Assembly (NCBI RefSeq): GCF_008642315.1
Contig: NZ_CP029192.1
Coordinates: 8,866,001-8,930,000 of the forward strand
From: Streptomyces venezuelae
GTDB taxonomy: Bacteria; Actinomycetota; Actinomycetes; Streptomycetales; Streptomycetaceae
Direction of reading: 5' to 3'
DNA length: 64,000 nucleotides
Both the position numbers and the translations under genes were made by a program. Positions 50,518-57,946 of this stretch are shown one piece after another. Positions within the stretch are counted from its first letter, which is position 1. Every line of letters starts with the position of its first letter. The notes under the pieces were generated by a model, which worked only from the letters and a program-made list of their open reading frames with translations, was not told the DNA's origin and made no database searches.

Positions 50518-50666
50518 CCGTGCCCCGGACAGCTGTCCCGACCCGACGGTAAATCTTCCTCTGTTACACACCTGTGCCGATTCGCCCTACAACGAACCAC
50601 GCAGGCGCGTCGTCTAGCTGATGGGAACCAACCCGCAGATGGACGACGAACAAGGAGTGGGCGGCA

Positions 50667-51362
50667 ATGGGGGACATACGCAGACGAGGAGTCGCGGTTC
50701 TGGGGATCACCATGCTGGTGGCCCCGCTCACGGTGGCGCTCGGCACCGGCAGCGCCCAGGCGGCGTCGTGCTCGACGCAGACCGGCCCGTATCAGAAGCA
50801 GGTCGAGAAGTTCCTGGGCCGCCCGGTGGACGGCAGGCAGTCGACGGCCGACTGCAAGGCGATCAAGGCCTTCCAGACCAAGCACCAGATCACCCCGAAC
50901 GCCGGGTACGCGGGCAGCGTCACCTGGGGCGTCATGAACCTCATGAACAAGCAGAAGGCGGTCGGGAACAACCCCAACAAGGCCGGCAAGTGCCCGACCA
51001 ACAAGGGACGCATCGCCTGCGTCGATCTGACGCTCCAGCTCAGCTGGATCCAGGACGGCAAGAACCTCAAGTACGGCCCGGTCCCGGTGCGCACCGGCCG
51101 CAACGGCCACGAGACCCGCACGGGTCTGAAGAAGATCTACTGGCGCCACATCGACCACGTGTCGAGCATCTACCACGTGCCGATGCCGTACAGCCAGTTC
51201 TTCGACGGCGGCCAGGCGTTCCACTCGGTCGGCATCAGCGTCTGGGCCCCGCCCGGCTCCCACGGATGCGTCAACATGACGAAGAAGGACGCCGTGAAGT
51301 ACTGGGGCATGCTGCGCAAGGGAGACGACGTCTTCGTCTACGGCCGCAAGCCGGGCACGTGA
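50667..51362 (+). CDS. Secreted L,D-transpeptidase (YkuD) with peptidoglycan-binding domain, 231 aa
   Basis: Signal peptide MGDIRRRGVAVLGITMLVAPLTVALGTGSAQA with cleavage after residue 32. An N-terminal peptidoglycan-binding-like domain follows (KQVEKFLGRPVDGRQSTADCKAIKAFQTKHQI). The YkuD catalytic domain has FHSVGISVWAPPGSHGCVNMTKKDA, with the SHGCVN catalytic His-Cys. It forms 3-3 cross-links in peptidoglycan or similar. GGAG upstream of ATG 50667 is well spaced. Located after the HxlR gene; own promoter likely. Confidence 0.93.
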   Translation: MGDIRRRGVAVLGITMLVAPLTVALGTGSAQAASCSTQTGPYQKQVEKFLGRPVDGRQSTADCKAIKAFQTKHQITPNAGYAGSVTWGVMNLMNKQKAVGNNPNKAGKCPTNKGRIACVDLTLQLSWIQDGKNLKYGPVPVRTGRNGHETRTGLKKIYWRHIDHVSSIYHVPMPYSQFFDGGQAFHSVGISVWAPPGSHGCVNMTKKDAVKYWGMLRKGDDVFVYGRKPGT

Positions 51363-51462
51363 TGCGCGGCAACCGCCCGCGGCGGCGGTAGCAGGGACTA
51401 GCCGGAGCCGGGACCAGCCGTGGCCGGGACTATGGGGGACCCGGGTCGGGCAACGTCAACGC

Positions 51463-51915
51463 ATGGCTCTGATATCGCTGATCATCTCGGCTGCCGCCCT
51501 GGCCGGCGTACTGGTCTCGTTGGTCTACCAGTCCCGGCAGACGCGGATATCTCAGGAAGCAAGCATCCGTGAGACGCATCGCGAACTGTTGATGCTGAGC
51601 CTCAACGATCCGGTTCTGCGCGCCTGTTGGGGCAGCCCGAGCAATGAGCTCCCCAACGACCAGGCGCGCCAGGTCATGTTCGCCAACCTCATCGTCAACT
51701 GGTGGCAGACCCAGTACGTACTCAAAGAAGTCAGTGAAGCCGAACTTGCGATCAGCCTCACGACCTTTTTCCGGGGGGAGATCGGCCGCACCTACTGGAA
51801 CAGGGTGCGCCCGAGCTGGGGCCGTGTGGCGGAGGCCGCGCATTCCAAGCGCAAGAAGCGCTTCGTGGCGATAGTCGACGAGCAATACAGGTTGGCGGTC
51901 AGCGGGAGCGGATGA
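51463..51915 (+). CDS. DUF6082-like membrane-anchored protein, 150 aa
   Basis: One N-terminal helix (LISLIISAAALAGVLVSLVYQ) anchors a cytosolic helical domain: SRQTRISQEASIRETHRELLMLSLNDPVLRACWG, VMFANLIVNWWQTQYVLKEV, IGRTYWNRVRPSW. This is the layout of the DUF6082 family, widespread in Streptomyces and without known function. Length fits. Upstream are three copies of a GGGACTAGCC-like element near 51397-51430. Confidence 0.8.
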   Translation: MALISLIISAAALAGVLVSLVYQSRQTRISQEASIRETHRELLMLSLNDPVLRACWGSPSNELPNDQARQVMFANLIVNWWQTQYVLKEVSEAELAISLTTFFRGEIGRTYWNRVRPSWGRVAEAAHSKRKKRFVAIVDEQYRLAVSGSG

Positions 51916-51966
51916 GGCTCGTCTCGCAAACCCTACGCGCGGATGGCCGCCGCGCAGGCCAGGGTT

Positions 51967-52464
51967 TCACGCCCCTGACCGCGGACCACTCGTATCTGCT
52001 CGTGGCGCCGACCTGGCCCGGTACTCGTCCAAGAATCCCACCGCGATGAGCGCCAGCACCGCTGCGAGGGCGAAGGCGGCGGCCGCGGTGTTCAGCGAGG
52101 TGTAGGGGCCGTTTGCCGCGACGACGCTTCCGTCGTCCAGCAGACAGTCGAAACCCAGCGGAACGTATGACGGTTCATGCCCGGCGAGCCGGTCGAGGGC
52201 GTCGGGCGGGAGCGAGCGGCAGGGGACGGCGGGCGACGACCCCGCGCCGGATTCGGCCTCGTCCGCGTCCCACTGGACCGTACCGAGCCCGATCGCGTAC
52301 GTGATCACGGCGCCGACCGCCGCCATGCCCGCGCTCCAGCGCAGCAGGTCCCGGCCCCAGTCCGGCCGGCGCCCCGGCAGGGCCACCGACGCCAGCTTCA
52401 CCACCACCGCGACGGCCCAGAGGGGTGCGGCCAGCAGGGCACCGTACATGAGCAGGACGAACAC
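51967..52464 (-). CDS. Membrane protein with two cysteines in an extracytoplasmic loop, 165 aa
   Basis: Helices at about residues 4-28, 42-62 and 122-145. Between the second and third lies an extracytoplasmic loop with two cysteines (AVPCRSLP, GFDCLLDDGSVVAANG) that could form a disulfide. The C-terminal tail is polar and Arg-rich. No family recognised. Faces the divergent DUF3500-like gene. Confidence 0.65.
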   Translation of the reverse strand: MFVLLMYGALLAAPLWAVAVVVKLASVALPGRRPDWGRDLLRWSAGMAAVGAVITYAIGLGTVQWDADEAESGAGSSPAVPCRSLPPDALDRLAGHEPSYVPLGFDCLLDDGSVVAANGPYTSLNTAAAAFALAAVLALIAVGFLDEYRARSAPRADTSGPRSGA

Positions 52465-52665
52465 ACCGGCCGCCTCTCGGACGTTCCTCGACCGAGGCGA
52501 CGGATCGCCGCCCTGTGCCGGACATCATGCCCGGCCCGCCGATTCCCACGGGAGCGGGGCCCGCCGCCCGGGAACCGAGCCCCCGGCCGCCGGATGACGC
52601 ACCATGGGTCACAGGGGCGACACCGCCCCGCGTACGCGCACGTCGGGCGAGGCGGAGGAGACACG

Positions 52666-53673
52666 GTGGACGGGGCATCCTGGGAGGCGTCGGGGTCGAG
52701 AAGGTCGGGGGCGGTGGGCGCGACGACGGCTGCGGACATGCGGGAGGCGGCGCACGCGCTCCTGTCCGTCCTGGATCCGGAGCAGGTACGTGAGTTGTGT
52801 ACGGGCCCCGCTCGGCCGGACGCGCCCGAACTGCGCGAGTGGACGTATCTGCCGGGTTCACGTCCCGGGCTGTGCACCGAGGGACTCGACGACAGCCAGC
52901 GAGCCGCGGTGGACCGCCTGCTCGCCGCGGCGCACAGCGCGACGGGAGCGGAGCTGGCGCGCGGCGCCATCGAGGTGGAGCGGCACCGCCGCGCCACCGC
53001 CGGCGCCGCAGGAGCCCCCGACCGCTACTGGCTGCGGCTCCTCGGCGACCCTGGCGGCGACGCCCCCTGGGCGTGGCGGATGAACGGCCACCACCTCGCC
53101 GTACACGTACTGATCACGGCCGATGGCGTCCGCGTGACGCCCCACTTCATCGGTGCGGAACCGGCGCGCATCACCCAGGGCCCGCAGGCGGGCCGCCGGC
53201 TGCTGGGGCTGGAAGAGGACCTGGCCAGGGAACTGGTCACGGGCCTCGACCTGGACCGACGTGCGGTCGCGGTCTTCGACACCGTGCCGCCGGACGACAT
53301 CCTGACCCGCGACGACCCGTTCGCCGACCCGGGCAGGCTCCCGGCAGGACTCACCCACGACGACATGACGCCCAGCCAACGCCGACTGCTGGAACGCCTG
53401 GTGCGCCGCTACCTCGACCGCGCGCCGACGGCCTACGCGCGGCAGTGCTGGGACGAGACCGTGGCTCAGGGTCTGGGCGCCCTCACCTTCGCCTGGGGCG
53501 GCGGTCGCGCGCCGGGGGACCGGCACTACTACTGCGTACAAGCGCCCGACTTCCTCATCGAGTACGACAACACCCAGGACGACGGCAACCACGCCCACTC
53601 GGTCTGGCGCCACCTGCGCCACGACTGGGGCATCGACCTGCTCCGAGCGCACTACACGGAGCAGCACGGTTAA
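52666..53673 (+). CDS. DUF3500-family protein, 335 aa
   Basis: The protein contains LDDSQRAAVDRLLAAAHSATGAE, YWLRLLGDPGGDAPWAWRMNGHHLAVHVLITADGVRVTPHFIGAEPARI, GRRLLGLEEDLARELVTGLD and a C-terminal HYYCVQAPDFLIEYDNTQDDGNHAHSVWRHLRHDWG. This is the DUF3500 pattern, a conserved cytosolic or exported family of unknown function with His-rich potential metal ligands (WRMNGHHL, NHAHSVWR). GTG 52666 is preceded by GGAGGAG. Length fits the family. Monocistronic. Confidence 0.85.
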   Translation: MDGASWEASGSRRSGAVGATTAADMREAAHALLSVLDPEQVRELCTGPARPDAPELREWTYLPGSRPGLCTEGLDDSQRAAVDRLLAAAHSATGAELARGAIEVERHRRATAGAAGAPDRYWLRLLGDPGGDAPWAWRMNGHHLAVHVLITADGVRVTPHFIGAEPARITQGPQAGRRLLGLEEDLARELVTGLDLDRRAVAVFDTVPPDDILTRDDPFADPGRLPAGLTHDDMTPSQRRLLERLVRRYLDRAPTAYARQCWDETVAQGLGALTFAWGGGRAPGDRHYYCVQAPDFLIEYDNTQDDGNHAHSVWRHLRHDWGIDLLRAHYTEQHG

Positions 53674-53710
53674 GGACCCGCTCAGCAGCGCGCGGTGTCT
53701 CCTATGCGCC

Positions 53711-53758
53711 TTACGTATACGTCTTACGTATCTGTCACCATTGCATGTCCTACGTATA
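53711..53758 (+). promoter_or_regulatory. Phased TACGTA array upstream of the EF-hand gene
   Basis: CTTACGTAT at 53711-53719 and 53724-53732 and CCTACGTAT at 53750-53758 place TACGTA cores at 53713, 53726 and 53752. The steps are 13 and 26 bases, a single phase with one empty slot. The region is unusually AT-rich for this genome. Candidate cooperative operator. Confidence 0.6.
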
Positions 53759-53782
53759 GGTCACACATGTTCACAGTGCAGT

Positions 53783-53823
53783 CTTTTGTTGCCAAAAGTG
53801 AAGAACGAGCACTTTTGGTTGCC
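53783..53823 (+). promoter_or_regulatory. Three-segment alternative hairpins in the EF-hand gene leader
   Basis: Segment 1 CTTTTG (53783-53788) can pair with CAAAAG (53793-53798). The middle segment CCAAAAGTG (53792-53800) can instead pair with CACTTTTGG (53810-53818), loop 9. The two pairings exclude each other, and segments 1 and 3 are near copies (CTTTTGTTGCC, CTTTTGGTTGCC). No U-run follows, so attenuation is not established; the second hairpin could also terminate the upstream gene. Confidence 0.5.
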
Positions 53824-53921
53824 TGTGTCGGTTTCATGGGTCGGAGCAGCCGCACGCGCCGCGTCGGGTGGCTGCGCCCATCGGGACGGGCCCGCGATCG
53901 TCGGGTCACAGAGGACAGGGG

Positions 53922-54464
53922 ATGCACATGCGAACTGAGGCCGCCAAGAGGGTCGAGCTGGTCTTCTCGCTCTTCGACGCCAACGGCAACGGAGTCATCG
54001 AATCCGACGACTTCGACCTGATGACGGGCCGGGTCCTGGCGGCGGCGTCCGCTTCGGACGACGGTGCCAAGGAAGCCATTCGGGCCGCGTTCCGCCGCTA
54101 CTGGACGACGTTGGCCGCCGAACTGGACGCCAATGGGGACGGTGTGATCACGGTGGACGAGTTCAGGCCGTTCGTGCTCGATTCGCGGCGTTTCGGACCC
54201 ACGATCGCCGAGTTCGCCGAAGCCCTCTCCGCACTCGGTGACCCCGACGGGGACGGCCTGATCGAGCGCCCCCTCTTCGTCTCGCTGATGAGGGCGATCG
54301 GCTTCGAGGAGGCGAACATCCACGCCCTCTTCGACGCCTTCGGTCCGGACGCCGAGGACCGCATCACCGTGTCCACGTGGGCCACCGGCATCGTGGAGTA
54401 CTACGCGCCGGACATGGCGGGGATCCCGGGCGACGAACTGGTGGCCCCGCGCGCCGTCGCCTGA
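53922..54464 (+). CDS. EF-hand calcium-binding protein (calerythrin-like), 180 aa
   Basis: Three canonical EF loops: DANGNGVIESDD (19-30), DANGDGVITVDE (69-80) and DPDGDGLIERPL (107-118). A fourth, degenerate loop lies at about 140-151 (FGPDAEDRITVS). The calerythrin family of actinomycetes has this four-EF, all-helical, cytosolic plan, thought to buffer or transport calcium. ATG 53922 has GAGG upstream; ATG 53928 behind AGGGG is equally possible. Preceded by an unusual regulatory leader (53711-53823). Convergent with the methyltransferase gene. Confidence 0.93.
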   Translation: MHMRTEAAKRVELVFSLFDANGNGVIESDDFDLMTGRVLAAASASDDGAKEAIRAAFRRYWTTLAAELDANGDGVITVDEFRPFVLDSRRFGPTIAEFAEALSALGDPDGDGLIERPLFVSLMRAIGFEEANIHALFDAFGPDAEDRITVSTWATGIVEYYAPDMAGIPGDELVAPRAVA

Positions 54465-54516
54465 CGCGACGCGACGCGCTCACGCCGACGTGGTGCAAGC
54501 CGTTGCCCTGTGGACG

Positions 54517-55422
54517 TCAAGGCCGCGGCTTGTGGGCGAAGACCCATCGGTTCCCCTCCAACGCGTCGTTCGGCTCGGGGAGGGGGCCGCGCCCGTGCCG
54601 CAGGGTGAAGTCGAACGGCGTGTGCATCGAGGCCGACCAGCCGCCGGCCGTCAGATCGCCCACGGAGTCCGGCCGTGGCCCCTTGTCGAAGAGGTGGAGC
54701 AGGTCGATGCCGATCTGCTCCCGCGTCGACGCATAGATGGGGCTGTCGCGGTAGGCAAGCAGGTCCTTCTCCAACTTCGCCTCGAAGGCCAGCGCGCTGC
54801 CTTCGGCGGCGAGCCTGGCCACGCTGTCGATGAGGTACGTCTCGACGGGACCCGGCAGGTAGAAGAGGAGCCCCTCGGCCAGCCACACGCTCGGCGCGGC
54901 GGGGTCGAATCCGGCGGTCTTCAGCGCACCGACCCAGTCCGCGCGCAGGTCGACGGGTACGGGGATGCGCTTCACCCTCGGCACGGCCGACAGACCCGAC
55001 AGCACCCGTTGCTTGAAGTCCAGCACGCCCGCCCTGTCCAACTCGTGCACGACACAGTCGGACGGCAGGTCGAGCCGGAACGCCCGGGTGTCCAACCCGG
55101 CGCCCAGCAACACCACTTGGCGGGCGCCCGCGGTGACCGAGTGCAGCAGGAAGTCGTCGAGGACCCTCGTCCGCAGACCGAAGTAGCGGGCGAACCGTCC
55201 CCACAGCGGGTCGTCGTCGCCCGCCGGGACCTGCTCGATACGCACCGGCCAGTCGGCGCAGGCAGGGGCCGCGCGTACGAAGTGTTCCGCGTAGACGTCC
55301 CGGGCCAGGCTGTCGTGGCGGCGGGTCTCGATCGCCCGTGCCGCGGCGACCAGGAGGGCGGTCAGGCCCACGCCTCCGTCGACGCCGTCCACGTCAGTGT
55401 GCTGAAGCGTAGTTCCGGCCAT
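54517..55422 (-). CDS. TIGR00027/LCMT-like SAM methyltransferase of the furan operon, 301 aa
   Basis: Actinobacterial methyltransferase of the PPM1/LCMT group: LTALLVAAARAIETRRHDSLARDVYAEHFV is the family N-terminus; VVLLGAGLDTRAFRLDLP is motif I with GAGLDTR; VHELDRAGVLDFKQRVL and WLAEGLLFYLPGPVETYLIDSV follow. ATG 55422 has an excellent GGAGG and matches the family start. An alternative ATG 55548 overlaps the upstream stop (ATGA) and would add 42 Thr/Pro-rich residues. Third gene of the MfnB-ADH operon; probably methylates a carboxyl or hydroxyl, by family analogy. Confidence 0.9.
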   Translation of the reverse strand: MAGTTLQHTDVDGVDGGVGLTALLVAAARAIETRRHDSLARDVYAEHFVRAAPACADWPVRIEQVPAGDDDPLWGRFARYFGLRTRVLDDFLLHSVTAGARQVVLLGAGLDTRAFRLDLPSDCVVHELDRAGVLDFKQRVLSGLSAVPRVKRIPVPVDLRADWVGALKTAGFDPAAPSVWLAEGLLFYLPGPVETYLIDSVARLAAEGSALAFEAKLEKDLLAYRDSPIYASTREQIGIDLLHLFDKGPRPDSVGDLTAGGWSASMHTPFDFTLRHGRGPLPEPNDALEGNRWVFAHKPRP

Positions 55423-55544
55423 GCGTCCTCCGTCGGCGGGTGCGGTGGGTGTGGTGAGCGTGATGGGTGCGGTGAGTGTCGGGTGTATGGCATGTATGGG
55501 GAGCGCGGTGTGTGTGAGCGGTGGGGCTGGTACGGGGTGATCGC

Positions 55545-56657
55545 TCATCGGCCGGTCCTCTCCGGGAGCAGGACCGGCTTGACCACACGGCCCGCTGCGC
55601 AGTCGCGTTCGGCCTCGTTGACGCCGGCCAGCGGGTAGGGGCGGATCAGCTGGTCGAAGGGGAAGCACCCGGCCTGCCACAGCGCGATCAGCCGGGGGAT
55701 CAGCACACCGGGCACGGCGTCCCCCTCGCAGATGTGGCGGATGCCGCGGCCCCGGTCGAGCGTGCCCGGTTCGAGGGACAGCGGGGCGCGGAGGCGTGCC
55801 ACCAGGCCGAGGGTGCCCATGGGGCGCAGGGCGTGCAGCGCGTTGTTGATGAGCGGCGGCGCAGCCGTCGTGTCGAGCGCGTACCGTGCCCCGCCGTCGG
55901 TCAGGGAGCGGATTCGTCCGTGCAGATCAGGGGAGGCGGCGTGCAGCGGTGTGGCGCCGAACCGCTCGGCCAGGGTGAGCCGTTCAGGGTGCCGGTCGAC
56001 GGCGAGGACCGCCGCGCCGACCGCCGTGGCCGCCATCACCGCGGCCAGGCCGACGGCCCCCGCGCCGAGGACGACGAGCGTGTCGCCGGGCCCCGCACCG
56101 AAGGTGTTCAGGACGGCTCCGGCGCCGGTGAGGAAACCGCAGCCGAGTGGCCCGAGCAGTTCGAGCGGCAGTGCGGGGTCGACTCGTACGGCGTTACGGA
56201 CCGGAACGAGTGCGTACTCGGCGAACGAGGACTGCCCGAACCACCGGGGCGCCAGCGCCTCGCCGGCCGCGTCGGTGAGCCGCGGCGGTTGCTCCTCGCG
56301 GCCGCCGAAGAGGTTGAGGGAAGCGAAGGAGTCGCAGTAGGCGGGGGCGGCGCCACGACAGTTCGGACAGTGTCCGCAGGAGTCGAAGCTCAGCACGACG
56401 TGGTCACCCACGTCGATCGCGGCGGCCGGACCGCCCGACGCCTGGACGACGACGCCGGCGCCCTCGTGGCCGAGGACGGCCGGCAGCGGGCTTCGCCCAC
56501 CGGATCCGCGTACCGCGAGATCGGTCCCGCACATCCCGGTGCCCGCGATCTCGACCAGGATCTCGCCCTCGGCGGGCTCGGTCCGCAGAACCACTTCCTC
56601 GACCGTGAACGGACTATCGTACGAGCGCAGCACGGCCGCCTGGAACTTCACTGTCAT
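55545..56657 (-). CDS. Zinc-dependent alcohol dehydrogenase, 370 aa
   Basis: Medium-chain dehydrogenase. Catalytic zinc: GTGMCGTDLAV (Cys) and GHEGAGVVV (His-Glu). Structural zinc: CGHCPNCRGAAPAYC, four cysteines. NAD site: TLVVLGAGAVGLAAVMAATA and AVDRHPERL, where the acidic residue after beta2 favours NAD. Closest in plan to aryl-alcohol/formaldehyde-type dehydrogenases. ATG 56657 with GGGAGGC was used; the frame upstream is a repeat. It lies between the MfnB gene and the methyltransferase, so it may reduce the furan aldehyde or oxidise the alcohol made there. Confidence 0.94.
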   Translation of the reverse strand: MTVKFQAAVLRSYDSPFTVEEVVLRTEPAEGEILVEIAGTGMCGTDLAVRGSGGRSPLPAVLGHEGAGVVVQASGGPAAAIDVGDHVVLSFDSCGHCPNCRGAAPAYCDSFASLNLFGGREEQPPRLTDAAGEALAPRWFGQSSFAEYALVPVRNAVRVDPALPLELLGPLGCGFLTGAGAVLNTFGAGPGDTLVVLGAGAVGLAAVMAATAVGAAVLAVDRHPERLTLAERFGATPLHAASPDLHGRIRSLTDGGARYALDTTAAPPLINNALHALRPMGTLGLVARLRAPLSLEPGTLDRGRGIRHICEGDAVPGVLIPRLIALWQAGCFPFDQLIRPYPLAGVNEAERDCAAGRVVKPVLLPERTGR

Positions 56658-56800
56658 GCCTCCCGCGGGTCGGTGAACGACGAAGGGCCGATGGGCGAAT
56701 GGGCCGATGGACCGATGGACCGACGGGGGATGGGCGGATGGGCCGGGGTAAAGGGGCTGCAACCCAGTCCCTGCGGTGTGGCGGGCCGCGGCACACGGAC
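56658..56800. repeat. Short imperfect repeats between the MfnB and dehydrogenase genes
   Basis: Runs of GGGCCGATGGACCGATGGACCGA-type units (56690-56740) make the intergenic spacer. No gene. Confidence 0.6.
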
Positions 56801-56817
56801 GAGGCCCGCGGCGGCGG

Positions 56818-57576
56818 TCAGCGCGCGGAGGGGACGCCGACGGTGTACTCCTGCGCGTGCTGGTCCATCTCCGCACGGAAGGCGGCCACGAGATGGGGAC
56901 GAATCCTTCCTGCATTGCGGTCGCCGCCCTCGCAGACCGCGCCCCGCACGCCCACGATGTCCGTGCCGATGCGGGTCAACGGGCCGAGGTCGGCCCGCGT
57001 GACACTGCCCGCGAGGGCCGCGCGCAGCCCGGACGCGTGGGCCAGCCGGACGAACTCGGCGCAGATGTCCGGTGGAACATGGTCGAACAACCGCGACCCG
57101 TCCTTGACGGCGGTGTCGAGCATGGCCGCGTCGGCGCCCGATCGGGCGGCGATGTCGGGCACGGCGAGCGGATTGACACAGCCGATCCTGTGGGCATCCG
57201 CGTAGCCCGAGGCGACGACGAGCGCGTCCGGCCGGTAGTCCTTCACGGCCCGGACGACGGCGCGCATGACCTCGACACCCTGGGCGGGCGTCGTACATCC
57301 ATAGAGGCCGACCTTGATGTACGTGGCCCCCGAGACGACGGCGCCGAGCGCCGCCTGGGCCACCGTGCCAGGCTTGTACGGGACATCTCCCACGGTCGCG
57401 GACACCGGTTTGTCCGCCGGGACGGCGTCGCGGATCTCCCGGATGACCCAGGGAAAGTTCGCGCCGAGCGAGCCCTCGTCGGGCTTCTTCACGTCGACGA
57501 TGTCGAGATGCTCCGCCGCCTTCGTGCATTCGAGAGCTTCCTCGACACTGTCCGGGGAGATGAGAAGTAACACCAT
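56818..57576 (-). CDS. mfnB: MfnB-type (5-formylfuran-3-yl)methyl phosphate synthase, 252 aa
   Basis: In archaea MfnB condenses two glyceraldehyde-3-phosphates into 4-(hydroxymethyl)-2-furancarboxaldehyde phosphate, the first step of methanofuran synthesis. The TIM-barrel here has [45 protein letters not shown] and [16 protein letters not shown]. Asp28, Lys30, Lys88, Asp154 and Lys158 match, from memory, the residues reported as catalytic in the Methanocaldococcus enzyme. AAGGAGG lies close to ATG 57576; GTG 57573 is the better-spaced start. First gene of a three-gene operon with no MfnC, MfnD or other methanofuran gene nearby. Confidence 0.94.
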   Translation of the reverse strand: MVLLLISPDSVEEALECTKAAEHLDIVDVKKPDEGSLGANFPWVIREIRDAVPADKPVSATVGDVPYKPGTVAQAALGAVVSGATYIKVGLYGCTTPAQGVEVMRAVVRAVKDYRPDALVVASGYADAHRIGCVNPLAVPDIAARSGADAAMLDTAVKDGSRLFDHVPPDICAEFVRLAHASGLRAALAGSVTRADLGPLTRIGTDIVGVRGAVCEGGDRNAGRIRPHLVAAFRAEMDQHAQEYTVGVPSAR

Positions 57577-57946
57577 GACCTCCTTGAGCCGCCCGTTGTC
57601 GGCGCGGCTCCTGGTTCGGTTGCGGTGCGTTCATCATTCACGTCACCCCGGGAGACGGGGAGGCGCACAAAGTACCCATTGGGTGCTTGAGGCTACGTTC
57701 GGTGCGCCGTGCACACCGGTGCGACTGGCCCCATCGGCAACGTGCGACCCGCCCGGACGGGGCGCGGCGCGGCGAGCTCCGTCCGGGGGGCGGGGGGCAC
57801 ACACGCCGAGCGGGGCGCGCGCGCTGAACACGCCACCCGGGTTCACCCCTAAGCGCCCCCTGCAGCAATGAAACCGACCAACCGCCAGGGGCTTCCTTCT
57901 TGAAACGCTCGGTTCTACGCGAGACGAGGGATTCGGAGGGGGCGAC
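57577..57946. promoter_or_regulatory. Divergent intergenic region between mfnB and the NACHT gene
   Basis: No gene. It includes a near-palindrome GTACCCATTGGGTGC (57672-57686) upstream of mfnB and a leader before the NACHT gene with GGAGGGGG (57935-57942). Boxes are not obvious. Confidence 0.4.
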
